64,000 nucleotides of DNA from Pseudalkalibacillus sp. SCS-8. Its GTDB lineage: Bacteria; Bacillota; Bacilli; Bacillales; Fictibacillaceae. Below are positions 17,455 to 26,693 of the stretch, in pieces. The stretch lies in NCBI RefSeq assembly GCF_040126055.1, contig NZ_CP143541.1, positions 3,224,001 through 3,288,000 on the forward strand. Reading direction: 5' to 3'. The translations under genes were made by a program, and so were the position numbers. A model generated the notes under the pieces. It made no database searches. It had not been told where the DNA came from and saw nothing but the letters and a program-made list of their open reading frames with translations. The first letter of the stretch is position 1; every line of letters starts with the position of its first letter.

Positions 17455-18261
17455 TTATAAATAATCGACAAAGTGGTTTCGGAACTTGATGTGCAGCATC
17501 GAACCGATCGTCAGCAAGACGAGGACTAATCCCCAGAAATACAATGTGTACTGCAAGTCTTCAACAAAATACCAGGACGTACCCAATAAGGAAGCACGAT
17601 AGCCATTCACAAGATAATAGAACGGATTCGCCATCATGAACGTTTGAATCCATTCAGGCAATCGATCCGGCGACCATAGGAACGGCGTCAAGTACAGCAT
17701 CATCCGCATGACTGCCTGCACAATCATCTGCACGTCCCGTACGATTGTTGCTAAAGTCGATGTGATCAAGCTGATCGCCATCAACAGGATAAAGGTTGCA
17801 AAAACGTAATACGGCAGCTGGATCAAATAAACCGATGCTGGAAAACCGAGAAACTGCAGCAGAATGAAAATAATCACCATCAGAGCTAAGTGGACATAAA
17901 ACTTTCCTATGATGACATAGGATGGGATGACACTTAACGGGAAGCTCATCTTGGAAATCATCTTGATTTTTTTGTATATGGATTTCGTCGCTTCCAATAT
18001 GGCTGGATTGATGAAAAACCATAAGATGATCCCAGATAGCATCCATGGCAGGTACGGGATGTCCCCCATCGCTTCTCGTTGATAGATTCCATAACCGAAT
18101 ACGAACCAGTAGATGGAGATCTGAATCATCGGGTTGATGACTTCCCATAACATGCCGAGGTAATTGTTATTGTTGGCTGCCTTCACTTCGTATAAGGACA
18201 ATCGGCCAATCAGGTAGATGCTATTCCATTGTTCCTTGATGATTGTAAAAACAGACTTCAT
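17455..18261 (-). CDS. tagG: Teichoic acid / polysaccharide ABC transporter permease TagG
   Basis: This ABC-2 type permease has 268 residues and six predicted membrane helices. With TagH it moves lipid-linked polymer outwards. The segment NNYLGMLWEVINPMIQISIYWFVFG and the later TPFLWSPDRLPEW and NPFYYLVNGYR are typical of TagG/Wzm/KpsM-like permeases. The gene starts 59 bp after the stop of a degenerate tagB/tagF-like remnant on the same strand, so the operon once contained a polymerase or primase. It is followed by tagH with one base between. Confidence 0.92.
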   Translation of the reverse strand: MKSVFTIIKEQWNSIYLIGRLSLYEVKAANNNNYLGMLWEVINPMIQISIYWFVFGYGIYQREAMGDIPYLPWMLSGIILWFFINPAILEATKSIYKKIKMISKMSFPLSVIPSYVIIGKFYVHLALMVIIFILLQFLGFPASVYLIQLPYYVFATFILLMAISLITSTLATIVRDVQMIVQAVMRMMLYLTPFLWSPDRLPEWIQTFMMANPFYYLVNGYRASLLGTSWYFVEDLQYTLYFWGLVLVLLTIGSMLHIKFRNHFVDYL

Positions 18262-18320
18262 ACAATATCCTTTCTAAGCTACGACAAGCTGAACAGTTGA
18301 ATTTCTTATAGTGTCATCAA

Positions 18321-18524
18321 TCATGCATGTTCCTTTTGGAGAAACACACGATCGACAACCTTTTTCGCTGATTGTCCCGATTCCAAATAACAGAACTTCT
18401 CGTAAAATTGTTTGAAATTCTCTTCCTGTTCCGGGTTCATCCCTTCGGCCTCACGAATGCTTTCAATCACTTCATCTGTCGTTTTGACCAATGGCCCTGG
18501 GGCCCTTTCTTTGACAATTAAAAG
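18321..18524 (-). pseudogene. C-terminal remnant of a CDP-glycerol glycerophosphotransferase (TagB/TagF type)
   Basis: On the minus strand about 60-68 codons are open and end at TGA (18321). They read APGPLVKTTDEVIESIREAE and, after a short stretch, FKQFYEKFCYLESGQSAKKV, then VDRVF. This is the characteristic extreme C-terminus of TagB/TagF-type teichoic acid glycerophosphotransferases (GPL.T.eE followed by aromatic and S-G-x-S/A motifs). Upstream of about 18524 the frame meets TAG and the similarity is lost, so the rest has been deleted. No start or ribosome site remains. It directly precedes tagG on the same strand. Confidence 0.75.
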
Positions 18525-18608
18525 AATGATTATATTGTCCTAATATTCACGGCTTTTTATTTTACTATTAGTAGAAAGCGGTACACTCCCTAAATAGTGA
18601 ACATAAAA

Positions 18609-18632
18609 AAGACGACCTGGTCAGGTCGTCTT
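18609..18632 (-). terminator. Terminator of the acyltransferase gene
   Basis: AAGACGACCT pairs with AGGTCGTCTT around GGTC, next to an A tract. It begins 6 bp after the acyltransferase stop. Confidence 0.85.
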
Positions 18633-18638
18633 AATCAT

Positions 18639-19841
18639 TCAGCTCGAGAATGTCGTTTCAGTTTTTGTGCGCATTTCCTTCTTGAAACGCGGTACAGGAG
18701 GCAGCTTTCCGAAGATGATCCAATAGTTGTTTTGTAATGTTTTCTGAGTCAGTCGAACGACCGCCCAACTAATAAGAGATACAGCAATGAACGTGAAGAG
18801 CTGCCATCCATTATAGACGATCGGCGAACCTCCCTCTACCATTTTTCTCATAACCATCAAGAATAGAGGATGAATAAGGTAAATCCCGAACGATGTCGCG
18901 CCGATTTCCATAAACGTCGCCTTCGTATTGTAGCTGAACCGCTTATTCGCCCAATGGGCAAGAACGAAAAGACTCAGTCCTGCAAACAATGCATGCGTCG
19001 CCCATGCGAACTCGCCTAAATATTGATTGACCACTAATGGCAGATGCTTGGATACATCCTGATAGACACCAATGCGAACGAGGTACATATAACCTGTGTA
19101 AAGGATGACTAACGCACCGTATGTGAAAAAGATGAAAGCTAACATTTTGAATCGGAAGAAAGAATCCTTCATCTTTTCACGGATTGTATCGTAATACATT
19201 CCTAAAAATGCTCCTACAAAATAGAAAGAGAAATAAGAAAATGAAATGGATCCCTTCAATGTAATATGGAAGTATTCTTTATTCAGATACACCCATAACC
19301 ATTGCAGAGCAATTCCAATCCACCATGAATGTTTACGTAAGAACGCAAACTTCTTAAACAAGAGCATGAAGAACGGGAACATCAAGTAAAGCTGTACACT
19401 TATGAAAACAAAGTAAAGGTGCGGATGAGCCTTACCTAATGCAAATAGATAAAGAAACTTCTCTATCGCAAATCCGATGCTCGGGTAATCATAATAGAAA
19501 TACCATTTCAAAACAAAATACATACAAGAAAAAACAAAGTACGGAATCAAAATATATTTCAACCGTTTAATATAGAAGTTTTTGATTAATTGAGCACCTG
19601 TTTTTTTCGGATAATAATTATAGAACAAGACAAAACTACTTAACAGGATGAAAGTCGGTGTCCCCAACTTTCCAGCAATATTCAAGAAATTATAAACCGG
19701 AAACAAGAGTGAATCAGTTGGTATACTTGTAACGCCAGACGAAGATGAATGTACAACCAAGACCGCAATGATCGCAAATGCTCTAGCTAATTGTATTTCA
19801 TCTAAACTAACTCTTTTCTGCATCGTCTTGCTAGCCTCCAT
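18639..19841 (-). CDS. Acyltransferase 3 family membrane protein (wall/polysaccharide O-acyltransferase)
   Basis: A 400-residue, roughly ten-helix acyltransferase-3 protein. This family moves acetyl or similar groups onto sugars of surface polymers across the membrane. The conserved opening LARAFAIIAVLVVHSSS holds the catalytic-type histidine, and KLGTPTFILLSSFVLFYNYY and PYFVFS follow in family order; no SGNH domain is attached. An internal ATG at 19823 lies 11 bases after GGAGG and may be the true start (394 residues). It is a single gene with its own terminator, next to tagGH, so O-acylation of the wall polymer is plausible but not shown. Confidence 0.85.
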   Translation of the reverse strand: MEASKTMQKRVSLDEIQLARAFAIIAVLVVHSSSSGVTSIPTDSLLFPVYNFLNIAGKLGTPTFILLSSFVLFYNYYPKKTGAQLIKNFYIKRLKYILIPYFVFSCMYFVLKWYFYYDYPSIGFAIEKFLYLFALGKAHPHLYFVFISVQLYLMFPFFMLLFKKFAFLRKHSWWIGIALQWLWVYLNKEYFHITLKGSISFSYFSFYFVGAFLGMYYDTIREKMKDSFFRFKMLAFIFFTYGALVILYTGYMYLVRIGVYQDVSKHLPLVVNQYLGEFAWATHALFAGLSLFVLAHWANKRFSYNTKATFMEIGATSFGIYLIHPLFLMVMRKMVEGGSPIVYNGWQLFTFIAVSLISWAVVRLTQKTLQNNYWIIFGKLPPVPRFKKEMRTKTETTFSS

Positions 19842-20024
19842 TCCAGTTAGTTTATGGGTATTAATCGATTAAACTCCATAATCATAATAAGGACGAACGT
19901 CCCCGTCAACCAAATTAGGACTTACTTCATAAAAATGTAAATTTTTTAACCCTCGTTATGTGATTGTAATAAGGTAGCTTCTCTTTATTGGCTCTGTTTA
20001 AGGACATTGTTGATTTTGAAGCTT

Positions 20025-20140
20025 CAGGCGGACGCTTTCCGCGGGCAACGCTTCAGCCTCCTCGACCTCGTTCCTCGCTCTGCGGGGTCTTCAACTGTTG
20101 CTTTTCCCACTGGAGTCGCCGCCTTACGCTTCTTTTTTCC
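20025..20140 (+). repeat. Dispersed repeat copy A (about 115 bp), GC-rich
   Basis: This segment begins CAGGCGGACGCTTTCCGCGG and ends GCCGCCTTACGCTTC. It recurs almost exactly, inverted, at 32669-32783 (differences in about 6 positions). It is much richer in G+C than its surroundings. A 71-codon frame across it (20007-20222) is not a gene. I recall similar elements as common intergenic repeats in Bacillaceae genomes. Confidence 0.85.
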
Positions 20141-20226
20141 TTTAGCTTCAACAATAACAGCTTATAGAGCCTATGTATTAAAGTATTCGTCAACAGATTT
20201 GGTTCTAAGACTTACACAATAAAAAA

Positions 20227-20258
20227 GGAAAGGGATCCGAATATTCGGATCCCTTTCC
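20227..20258 (-). terminator. Terminator of the subtilisin-SLH gene
   Basis: This is a perfect 16+16 palindrome centred on GAATATTC (GGAAAGGGATCC arms), with a T6 tract on the minus strand. Confidence 0.9.
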
Positions 20259-20279
20259 AAATACTTAAATCAGTTGTTC

Positions 20280-23200
20280 TTACTTGAAGCGATCGTCGAT
20301 TGCTCTAGAAAGGAATGTTGCGAATTCAGCTCTTGTAATACCTTTGTTCGGCTTGAAAGAACCGTCAGGATAACCAGAAGTCATATTATTCGCTACTAGC
20401 GTGTTAATATAATCCTTTGCCCAGTGGCCGACTGGAACATCCGTGAAGCGGTCATTGGTTGAACCTTCCAAATCGTAAGCATCAACAAGAATCTTCGCCA
20501 TTTGTGCCCGTGTCAGTGTTTCATTCGGGTTGAATTTACCGTTATAGCCAGTCATGATACCTGCATTTGCAATTGCTGCAACTGCCTCATAACCAGTATC
20601 GCCCTTCTTGACATCCTTGAACTTTGGATCTGGCAGATTGTCAGTTTCCAAGTCCAATGCACGGACGATCATAAGAGCTGCATGCAAACGCGTCACCTTG
20701 TCGTTAACACCGAACTTGCCATTATTGTATCCGTTAATGATACCCATGACATTCAATGTTTCAACAGCATCTTTCGCCCAGAAACCATCCTTCATATCTT
20801 TGAAAGCTTTAGGTTTCTTGTCTGTATTGATGATTGTGATGTTCTTGATAGTTGTATGACCAGCCATGTCAACAACTTTCAATTCAAATTGATTCTTACC
20901 TGGTTCGAGTGAAACAGTCTCAGTCAATGATTTCTTGAAAGCTCTCATTTCAAAAGGCTCTTTGAATTCATTGTAGAAAACTTCACTTCCATCAATGTAG
21001 AATCTCATTTGATCGAAGTTGTCTTCCAAGTCAATGTTCAACTCTGCTTCTGCCTTATCTGTGAAGAAAGGACCTTCAACTTCAAGGATCGGCTTTGTTG
21101 AATCAACAATGATTGTACGGAGGAAGGACAAGTCATTACCCTTCGCATCTTTACCATGGAAGCGAAGTTCTTTTACTCCGTCAGTCTTGAATTCAATTGT
21201 CGTATTGAACGTGTAACGTTTCTTCTCGTTATCCCAAGCCAACTCTACTTTTTTACCGTTGACATGAAGCACTTCAATAGCAGAATCGTCATTGATGTGT
21301 CCGCTTACTTTCACTACTCTTTCACCGTACACACCAAGTGCTGTAGGAGAAGTAGCTGTAATGAATGGAACAGTTTTATCTTCACCAGTTGAATCCATTC
21401 CAGTGTTACCAGCCCAGTCTGTTGCTACAACTTTAACTGATTTAACGTCTTCTGTATTCTCTAACGTGTATTCTGTTTGATCTCCAGCTAAAGGTGTTTC
21501 AAGGACACTCTTACCATTTACGAGTACATCGATGTAAGAAACGCCCACACCTTCGTCAGTAGCAGACCAAGTAACTTTACCAGTCTCAGCATCATAAGAA
21601 GTTTCTACTGTCGGGCTCTTCGTGTCGATGTAGAATGGAATTTGTTTTGATTGCCATTCTGCATTCGGATAATCGATGACAGTATTCACTTCATAGTAGT
21701 AAAGACCATCTTCCATGACCTTACCTTTGTACTTACCATTCCAATCTGCAGCCGTGTAGATTGAGTATTGAGAATTTGCTCCTCTGTCATAATAGTGCTT
21801 TCTCAACTCATTTTCAGTACGAAGCGTTAGGATCTCGTCTTTGTTTTCATCAAGGATAGAGAACTTCGCTTTCTTCGCATTTCTGAGAAGAGACAATACA
21901 GGAAGGATTGTTTCGTTTACATTGTCACCGTTAGGAGAGAATGCAACCTTATCTCCATGAGCATCTTCACTTACTGGGTTCGTACCAAGGAAGAGGTAGT
22001 CATCTCCAGATGGTGTAACAAGTCCTGTCATTCCGTAGAATGAATTTTCTTCATAAATTGTTGCATCAACGATTGGCGCTTTGTCCCAGTCACCCTTGAA
22101 TCCAACGTAAGGAACGTTTAATTCAGGATGTGTATCGTTGACATCTGCAAATGTGATGAATCCTTCTACAAAGTAGCCGTTTTCAAAATGCTCATCTAGC
22201 GGAATACCATAAGCCCAGTCAACTGTGTTCGTCAAGTCAACTGTTACTTCCACCTCAGTAGATCCATTTGCTGGAACTACAACTTGGTAGTCACCATCAA
22301 CTTCAGCTCCATTATTAGAACTGATTTCAAGTGGGAACTCTTCTGTTCCTTCTTTGTAGATCGCTTGTGTTTCAACATAGTTCAAACCATTGATGACGAG
22401 ATCCGTTTGGACAGTTCCCATAGCTTTGTATACTTCATTCTTTTCACCATAGTTCGTTAACTTCAATTTGAACGTTGTCTTATCTCCGATTTCCTTAAGA
22501 GCAACTTTTCCAATTCCGGACTCTACTTCTGTAACGACAACAGGTGTAGCCATTGCTGCATGAAGATCCATCAATCCAGCACCCTGTCTTCTTGGAGAAT
22601 AATTCAATCCCGTTTTGAAGTAGTCGTTATAAAGGTTCAAGTCTAATTTCGGCTTGGAAGTATTCATCAAAATATTCTTCGCCATTTCAACACGATCTCT
22701 ACCAGAAAGATCGAATTGCTCATCGACACGTTGCATGACGAGAGCAGAACCACCAGCTACGTGAGGCGCAGCCATTGAAGTACCACTCATCAAACCATAC
22801 TTGTTGTCTTGTAATGTAGATAGGATATTTCCACCTGGAGCTGTGATTTCAGGTTTGAAATCAAGGTTTGGTGTTACACCCCAAGATGTAAAGCTAGACA
22901 ACTTGTTGTTGTCAGGGTTAAGAGCTGTTACTTTCTCACCCTTGAACGCGATTTCAACTGTCTTATCAGCTTTTAAAGCATCGTGTAGCTTGTCGCCATC
23001 CTCTTTAAGAATGAAAAGTTGAGGAATTTCGATTGTGCTATCTGAAGCCATGCTCACATATCCAGAAGAGTGGTTGAAGATGATGACTCCAATTGCTCCT
23101 TCTTCCTGAGCATTCAATGTCTTGTTGACGAATGTTTCTTCTCCACGCTTGATCAGCGCGATCTTACCTTTTACATCGACACCTTCGAAGTCATTGACTT

Positions 23201-24563
23201 TATCTGTTTTTCTTCCCAATCCTGCATAAACAACTTCAAAATTACCTTCACCTAGTGAAGATGGGTGTACATCACTTGCAGATAGATAAGCGACTGGATC
23301 AGCAGCTTCTCCATCAATCATGACGTTGAATCCTTCAAGATCCAGGTATTGGTTTTCAAATGAAGCAACTTGTAAAGAGTCATTGGATAGACCAGGTGAA
23401 CCAACAACACCGATATCAGGATTGCTTGCAAATGGTCTGTTCTCAGCGCCATTTCCGAAGTATGCAGAGTTACCTGCAGAAATCGCCATCATGACACCAT
23501 GGTTTACCGCTCTTTCAATCGCTTTTTGCTCAGGATCTTCAGGCAATACGAATGCAGCTGTAGAACCTAAACTCATATTGATGACGTCTGCACCTAAGAT
23601 GATTGCATCGTCAATCGCCTTTACGTAGATGTCACTCCAAGTAGAAGGCATTTCAGGGTCGTTTCCGAAAACTTTCAAACCAAGGATTTGCGCTTCAGGA
23701 GCTACACCCTTGATTCCACCATTTTCCTCGTCCCCGTTTGCTCCGACTGTACCGGATACGTGCATACCGTGCATGCTAGCGCCAGGACCAAGATCTCTTA
23801 CTTCATGGTTCTTATCTGCATAGTTGTATGCATATGGAACTTTCTCAGTATAGTATTTACCAGGTAGTGATTTTTCGGCAATATAAGCGTTTACGTCAGC
23901 TTCTGTCAATTCAGGCGTCGTTTCATCACTCAATACCATATCCTGGTGGGATGGATCGATACCTGTATCGATGACAGCAACTGTCATGCCTTCACCTTTA
24001 TATCCATAGTCAGCCCATGTCTGTTGAGCCTTTACAAGCTCTTTACTATAGATCATGTCAGGTTTTTGTTCTTCTGGTCTCTCATACTTATGTGAAATAT
24101 GTACCTTTTCAACATTTGAAAGACTCTCAATCACTTCAATGAACTTGTATGTTACTTCTCCACTAAATCCATTGACAACCGTTGTAAAGCTTTCCTTGTA
24201 TTCCATTGGAATTGCAGAAGACTTCATTGCATCCTTCACTGCGGATTGAGTCTTCAAAACTTCTTGTCTAAGTTTTTGTTTACTAGACTCAGACAATTCT
24301 TGATAGTTTTTCCCTGCACTTTGAGCAGCAAGCATCGCTGGCTTTTCAGCCAATTCAACGATGACTCTGACTCGATCATTCGGGCTATATTTCTCAGATG
24401 CTAGATCTTTGCTGATCTTCTTGACGAGTGGTGATTCCTTCTGCTGACTTACTTCTAGGTTAGCATTCTTGATTTTAGCAGGTGTGTTTGCACCTAGCGC
24501 GACATTCGAAAATGCCATCAAGAAGACTACAAGAAGTAAAAAAGATCTCCTCATGTTCTTCAT
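20280..24563 (-). CDS. Large S8 subtilisin-like protease with PA, Fn3-like and three SLH domains
   Basis: A secreted, wall-bound serine protease of 1427 residues. The signal peptide is at 1-25 and an I9-type propeptide at about 62-160. The S8 domain has catalytic D199 (AVIDTGID), H265 (MHGMHVSG, where HGTHVAG is usual), oxyanion N365 (SAGNS) and S596 (GTSMAAPHVAGG). A PA domain is inserted at about 440-540. C5a-peptidase-like Fn3 and further beta-sandwich domains occupy about 690-1235. Three SLH repeats end the protein (1243-1427; TRLH, TRAQ, TRAE). The first ATG is chosen because GGGGGGAAGG lies 7 bases upstream. The likely substrates are peptides or surface proteins. It is a single gene with its own terminator. 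Confidence 0.93.
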   Translation of the reverse strand: MKNMRRSFLLLVVFLMAFSNVALGANTPAKIKNANLEVSQQKESPLVKKISKDLASEKYSPNDRVRVIVELAEKPAMLAAQSAGKNYQELSESSKQKLRQEVLKTQSAVKDAMKSSAIPMEYKESFTTVVNGFSGEVTYKFIEVIESLSNVEKVHISHKYERPEEQKPDMIYSKELVKAQQTWADYGYKGEGMTVAVIDTGIDPSHQDMVLSDETTPELTEADVNAYIAEKSLPGKYYTEKVPYAYNYADKNHEVRDLGPGASMHGMHVSGTVGANGDEENGGIKGVAPEAQILGLKVFGNDPEMPSTWSDIYVKAIDDAIILGADVINMSLGSTAAFVLPEDPEQKAIERAVNHGVMMAISAGNSAYFGNGAENRPFASNPDIGVVGSPGLSNDSLQVASFENQYLDLEGFNVMIDGEAADPVAYLSASDVHPSSLGEGNFEVVYAGLGRKTDKVNDFEGVDVKGKIALIKRGEETFVNKTLNAQEEGAIGVIIFNHSSGYVSMASDSTIEIPQLFILKEDGDKLHDALKADKTVEIAFKGEKVTALNPDNNKLSSFTSWGVTPNLDFKPEITAPGGNILSTLQDNKYGLMSGTSMAAPHVAGGSALVMQRVDEQFDLSGRDRVEMAKNILMNTSKPKLDLNLYNDYFKTGLNYSPRRQGAGLMDLHAAMATPVVVTEVESGIGKVALKEIGDKTTFKLKLTNYGEKNEVYKAMGTVQTDLVINGLNYVETQAIYKEGTEEFPLEISSNNGAEVDGDYQVVVPANGSTEVEVTVDLTNTVDWAYGIPLDEHFENGYFVEGFITFADVNDTHPELNVPYVGFKGDWDKAPIVDATIYEENSFYGMTGLVTPSGDDYLFLGTNPVSEDAHGDKVAFSPNGDNVNETILPVLSLLRNAKKAKFSILDENKDEILTLRTENELRKHYYDRGANSQYSIYTAADWNGKYKGKVMEDGLYYYEVNTVIDYPNAEWQSKQIPFYIDTKSPTVETSYDAETGKVTWSATDEGVGVSYIDVLVNGKSVLETPLAGDQTEYTLENTEDVKSVKVVATDWAGNTGMDSTGEDKTVPFITATSPTALGVYGERVVKVSGHINDDSAIEVLHVNGKKVELAWDNEKKRYTFNTTIEFKTDGVKELRFHGKDAKGNDLSFLRTIIVDSTKPILEVEGPFFTDKAEAELNIDLEDNFDQMRFYIDGSEVFYNEFKEPFEMRAFKKSLTETVSLEPGKNQFELKVVDMAGHTTIKNITIINTDKKPKAFKDMKDGFWAKDAVETLNVMGIINGYNNGKFGVNDKVTRLHAALMIVRALDLETDNLPDPKFKDVKKGDTGYEAVAAIANAGIMTGYNGKFNPNETLTRAQMAKILVDAYDLEGSTNDRFTDVPVGHWAKDYINTLVANNMTSGYPDGSFKPNKGITRAEFATFLSRAIDDRFK

Positions 24564-24919
24564 GCGTGTACCTTCCCCCCATATAGGTAGTTTTATAATC
24601 CTCGAAAAAGGAGGAACTTTTCCGAAAATTACATAAATTTAGTTTAATACAAAAGCACTAGATAAGTCAATTTCTGTTTTTGATGGAATGTTCTTCAAAT
24701 TATTCTTTATTTCGACATAAAAATCAGCCTGAAAAAGCAGAAAATCGTTGAATCTACTACCTTTACTTTGAAACTCAAAATTTACGACATTACGCTTTTT
24801 GTAGAATGCTGTAATTTTATTGTTACGTAATTGTAATCTTACAGGAGATTTCTGTATGGTAGAATAGTTTTTGTAAACCGAGGGGAGATTTTGCATAAAA
24901 ATTAGGGGGAGGAAATGAA
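24564..24919. promoter_or_regulatory. Divergent regulatory region between two SLH protein genes
   Basis: These 356 bp are A/T-rich and carry the control regions of the protease (leftwards) and NlpC/P60-SLH (rightwards) genes. For the right side, CTTACA (about 24837) and TAGAAT (about 24859) with a 16-bp spacer form a plausible promoter. I see no repeat or further gene. Confidence 0.5.
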
Positions 24920-25918
24920 GTGTTAAGAAAAGCATTTACAGTATTTTCTGTGTTTCTTACTGCATTTCTACTTGTAACACCATCGGCATTTGCAAGTAGT
25001 AAAGGAGAAGAGGTTTCATCATACGCACATAAGTTTATAGGGACTCCATACGTATACGGGGGCACAACACCTAGCGGGTTTGATTGTTCCGGATTTTTAC
25101 AGTATGTGTACAATAAAATTGGTGTTTCGATTCCTAGAACTTCCAAAGCACAATCAACATACGGAACTGCTGTTTCGAAATCTGATCTTAAACCAGGCGA
25201 TCTAGTCTATTTCTCAAATACATATAAACCAGGCGTTTCACATTCCGGAGTTTATGTCGGTAACGGAAAATTCATCCACGCTTCTTCAAGCGGGGTTCAG
25301 AAAACTTCCATAAACGATCCATATTACTGGGGAGAAAAGTATACAGGAGCGAGAAGGGTCATTGAAGAAGAGCGTTTAGCTACATTACCTAAAGGTCAAT
25401 ACCATGATGTTCCTTCTGACTTCTGGGCAGAACCATCCATTACATATCTATCAATGAAAGATATCATCAATGGATATGACCAAAGCTTATTCAAACCAAA
25501 CAACTCCATCACACGAGCTGAAGTAGCAACAATGCTTGCGAAAACGTTCAATCTACCATTGGAAGATGGCGCGCCAATGGCTAAGGATATTCCTAGCAAC
25601 CACTGGGCGAAAGAAGAAATCAATGCGGTAATGAAGAAAGGATTCTTTGGTGGATATGCGGACGGTACATTCCATCCGGACAAGCCGATTACACGTAGCG
25701 AAATTGCTTCTCTATTCACGAGAGCGTTCAACTTATCTAATAATGGAAGCGGAATTGCATTCAGTGATGTTTCCAAAGGTTACTGGGCATATACCTCGAT
25801 TCAAACATTGACGGCAAATAACATCGCAGGTGGATACAGCGATAACACATTCCGTCCAAAGAACAATGCAACAAGAGCTGAATTCTCTGTATTCCTACAC
25901 CGCGCATTGACAAACTAA
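24920..25918 (+). CDS. SLH-anchored NlpC/P60 endopeptidase
   Basis: A secreted cell-wall peptidase of 332 residues starting with GTG, 7 bases after GGGGGAGG. The signal peptide is at about 1-26. The NlpC/P60 domain (about 30-150) has catalytic C56 (FDCSGF), H108 (VSHSGVYVG) and H120 (KFIHASS). Three SLH repeats follow (about 160-332) with TRAE, TRSE and TRAE motifs. The enzyme is expected to cut D-gamma-Glu-meso-DAP stem peptides while held on pyruvylated wall polymer. It is divergent from the subtilisin-SLH gene and is followed by a terminator. Confidence 0.93.
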   Translation: MLRKAFTVFSVFLTAFLLVTPSAFASSKGEEVSSYAHKFIGTPYVYGGTTPSGFDCSGFLQYVYNKIGVSIPRTSKAQSTYGTAVSKSDLKPGDLVYFSNTYKPGVSHSGVYVGNGKFIHASSSGVQKTSINDPYYWGEKYTGARRVIEEERLATLPKGQYHDVPSDFWAEPSITYLSMKDIINGYDQSLFKPNNSITRAEVATMLAKTFNLPLEDGAPMAKDIPSNHWAKEEINAVMKKGFFGGYADGTFHPDKPITRSEIASLFTRAFNLSNNGSGIAFSDVSKGYWAYTSIQTLTANNIAGGYSDNTFRPKNNATRAEFSVFLHRALTN

Positions 25919-25938
25919 AATCCTAGTAAATGAAACAA

Positions 25939-25977
25939 ACAAGACTGGCCGGACGTTAACCGTTCGACTGGTCTTGT
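25939..25977 (+). terminator. Terminator of the NlpC/P60-SLH gene
   Basis: ACAAGAC pairs with GTCTTGT, and the stem continues through wobble pairs to GGACG/CGTTC. TTTTTT follows. Confidence 0.8.
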
Positions 25978-26035
25978 TTTTTGTTTACCCGATTTTATAT
26001 GCCTTAAACATAATTTTTTTACACATAGAAAATTC

Positions 26036-26548
26036 TTATTTCATTGTTGAGCGATGCAGTATGGATCCATTACTATAAATCACTCTTTTTTCAAAATAAT
26101 CTTTTGGATTATACTTATATAAAGTTAAACTCAAGATCGTTCCTTTCGTTTGAAAGGCAATAACATTTTCACGTTCCCCTTCATTTACAATATAAAGTTC
26201 AGCTAAACCTTGAACATAATCATTAAATAAAGGATAGGCATTCCCCTCATCTTCAACAATAAGCTGCCATATATGGCTGTCACCCCAAAGGTATGTATTC
26301 TCATTTGTCGGATCTGGTTGAGGTGCAGGGGAGATTAACAGTTTAATTGTTTCTTTTGTTCCATCCCCATCGATATCTTCTTCTATTTCTTCTGCAGTAA
26401 GCGAACCTTCATACGTTTCAACTTTACTTTTATGAATTTTCGTTATTTCATTGTCACTTTTGGCTTTAGTGCTTTCTTTTGATTTAGGTTGGTTTAAGCA
26501 GCCTGTGACAAATATCACAATCATAAAAAGAAGCATTAATCCCTTCAT
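26036..26548 (-). CDS. Lipoprotein with FG-GAP-like motif, unknown function
   Basis: A 170-residue lipoprotein whose signal helix ends in the lipobox VTGC (cysteine at 17). A charged linker rich in Lys/Ser/Glu follows. EEDIDGDGTKETIKLLISP is a calcium-binding FG-GAP/VCBS-type blade motif like those in the large repeat protein at 28393-31383. The rest is beta-rich and ends YSNGSILHRSTMK. I do not recognise a specific family. It lies between two SLH wall hydrolase genes and points left, and is presumably exposed on the outer membrane face. Confidence 0.75.
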   Translation of the reverse strand: MKGLMLLFMIVIFVTGCLNQPKSKESTKAKSDNEITKIHKSKVETYEGSLTAEEIEEDIDGDGTKETIKLLISPAPQPDPTNENTYLWGDSHIWQLIVEDEGNAYPLFNDYVQGLAELYIVNEGERENVIAFQTKGTILSLTLYKYNPKDYFEKRVIYSNGSILHRSTMK

Positions 26549-26653
26549 TATTACCCTCCTCTATTTTCAAATAATTCCCATTTAACACTTTCTACTTTCT
26601 TCCTTATTAATCCTTTATCAGATTCTTTCAACTACTGGTTTTTAAGCAGAAAA

Positions 26654-26679
26654 AAACGGATACATCTCTGCACCCGTTT
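26654..26679 (-). terminator. Terminator of the amidase-SLH gene
   Basis: On the minus strand AAACGGGTGCA pairs with TGTATCCGTTT (two wobbles) around GAGA, followed by a T tract. Confidence 0.8.
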
Positions 26680-26693
26680 AGTCGTGTTCCTTC

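Noticed and set aside
20007..20222. 71-codon ORF at the dispersed repeat
   Set aside because: It runs through the 115-bp repeat, has no ribosome site, and the same repeat occurs elsewhere without a matching frame.
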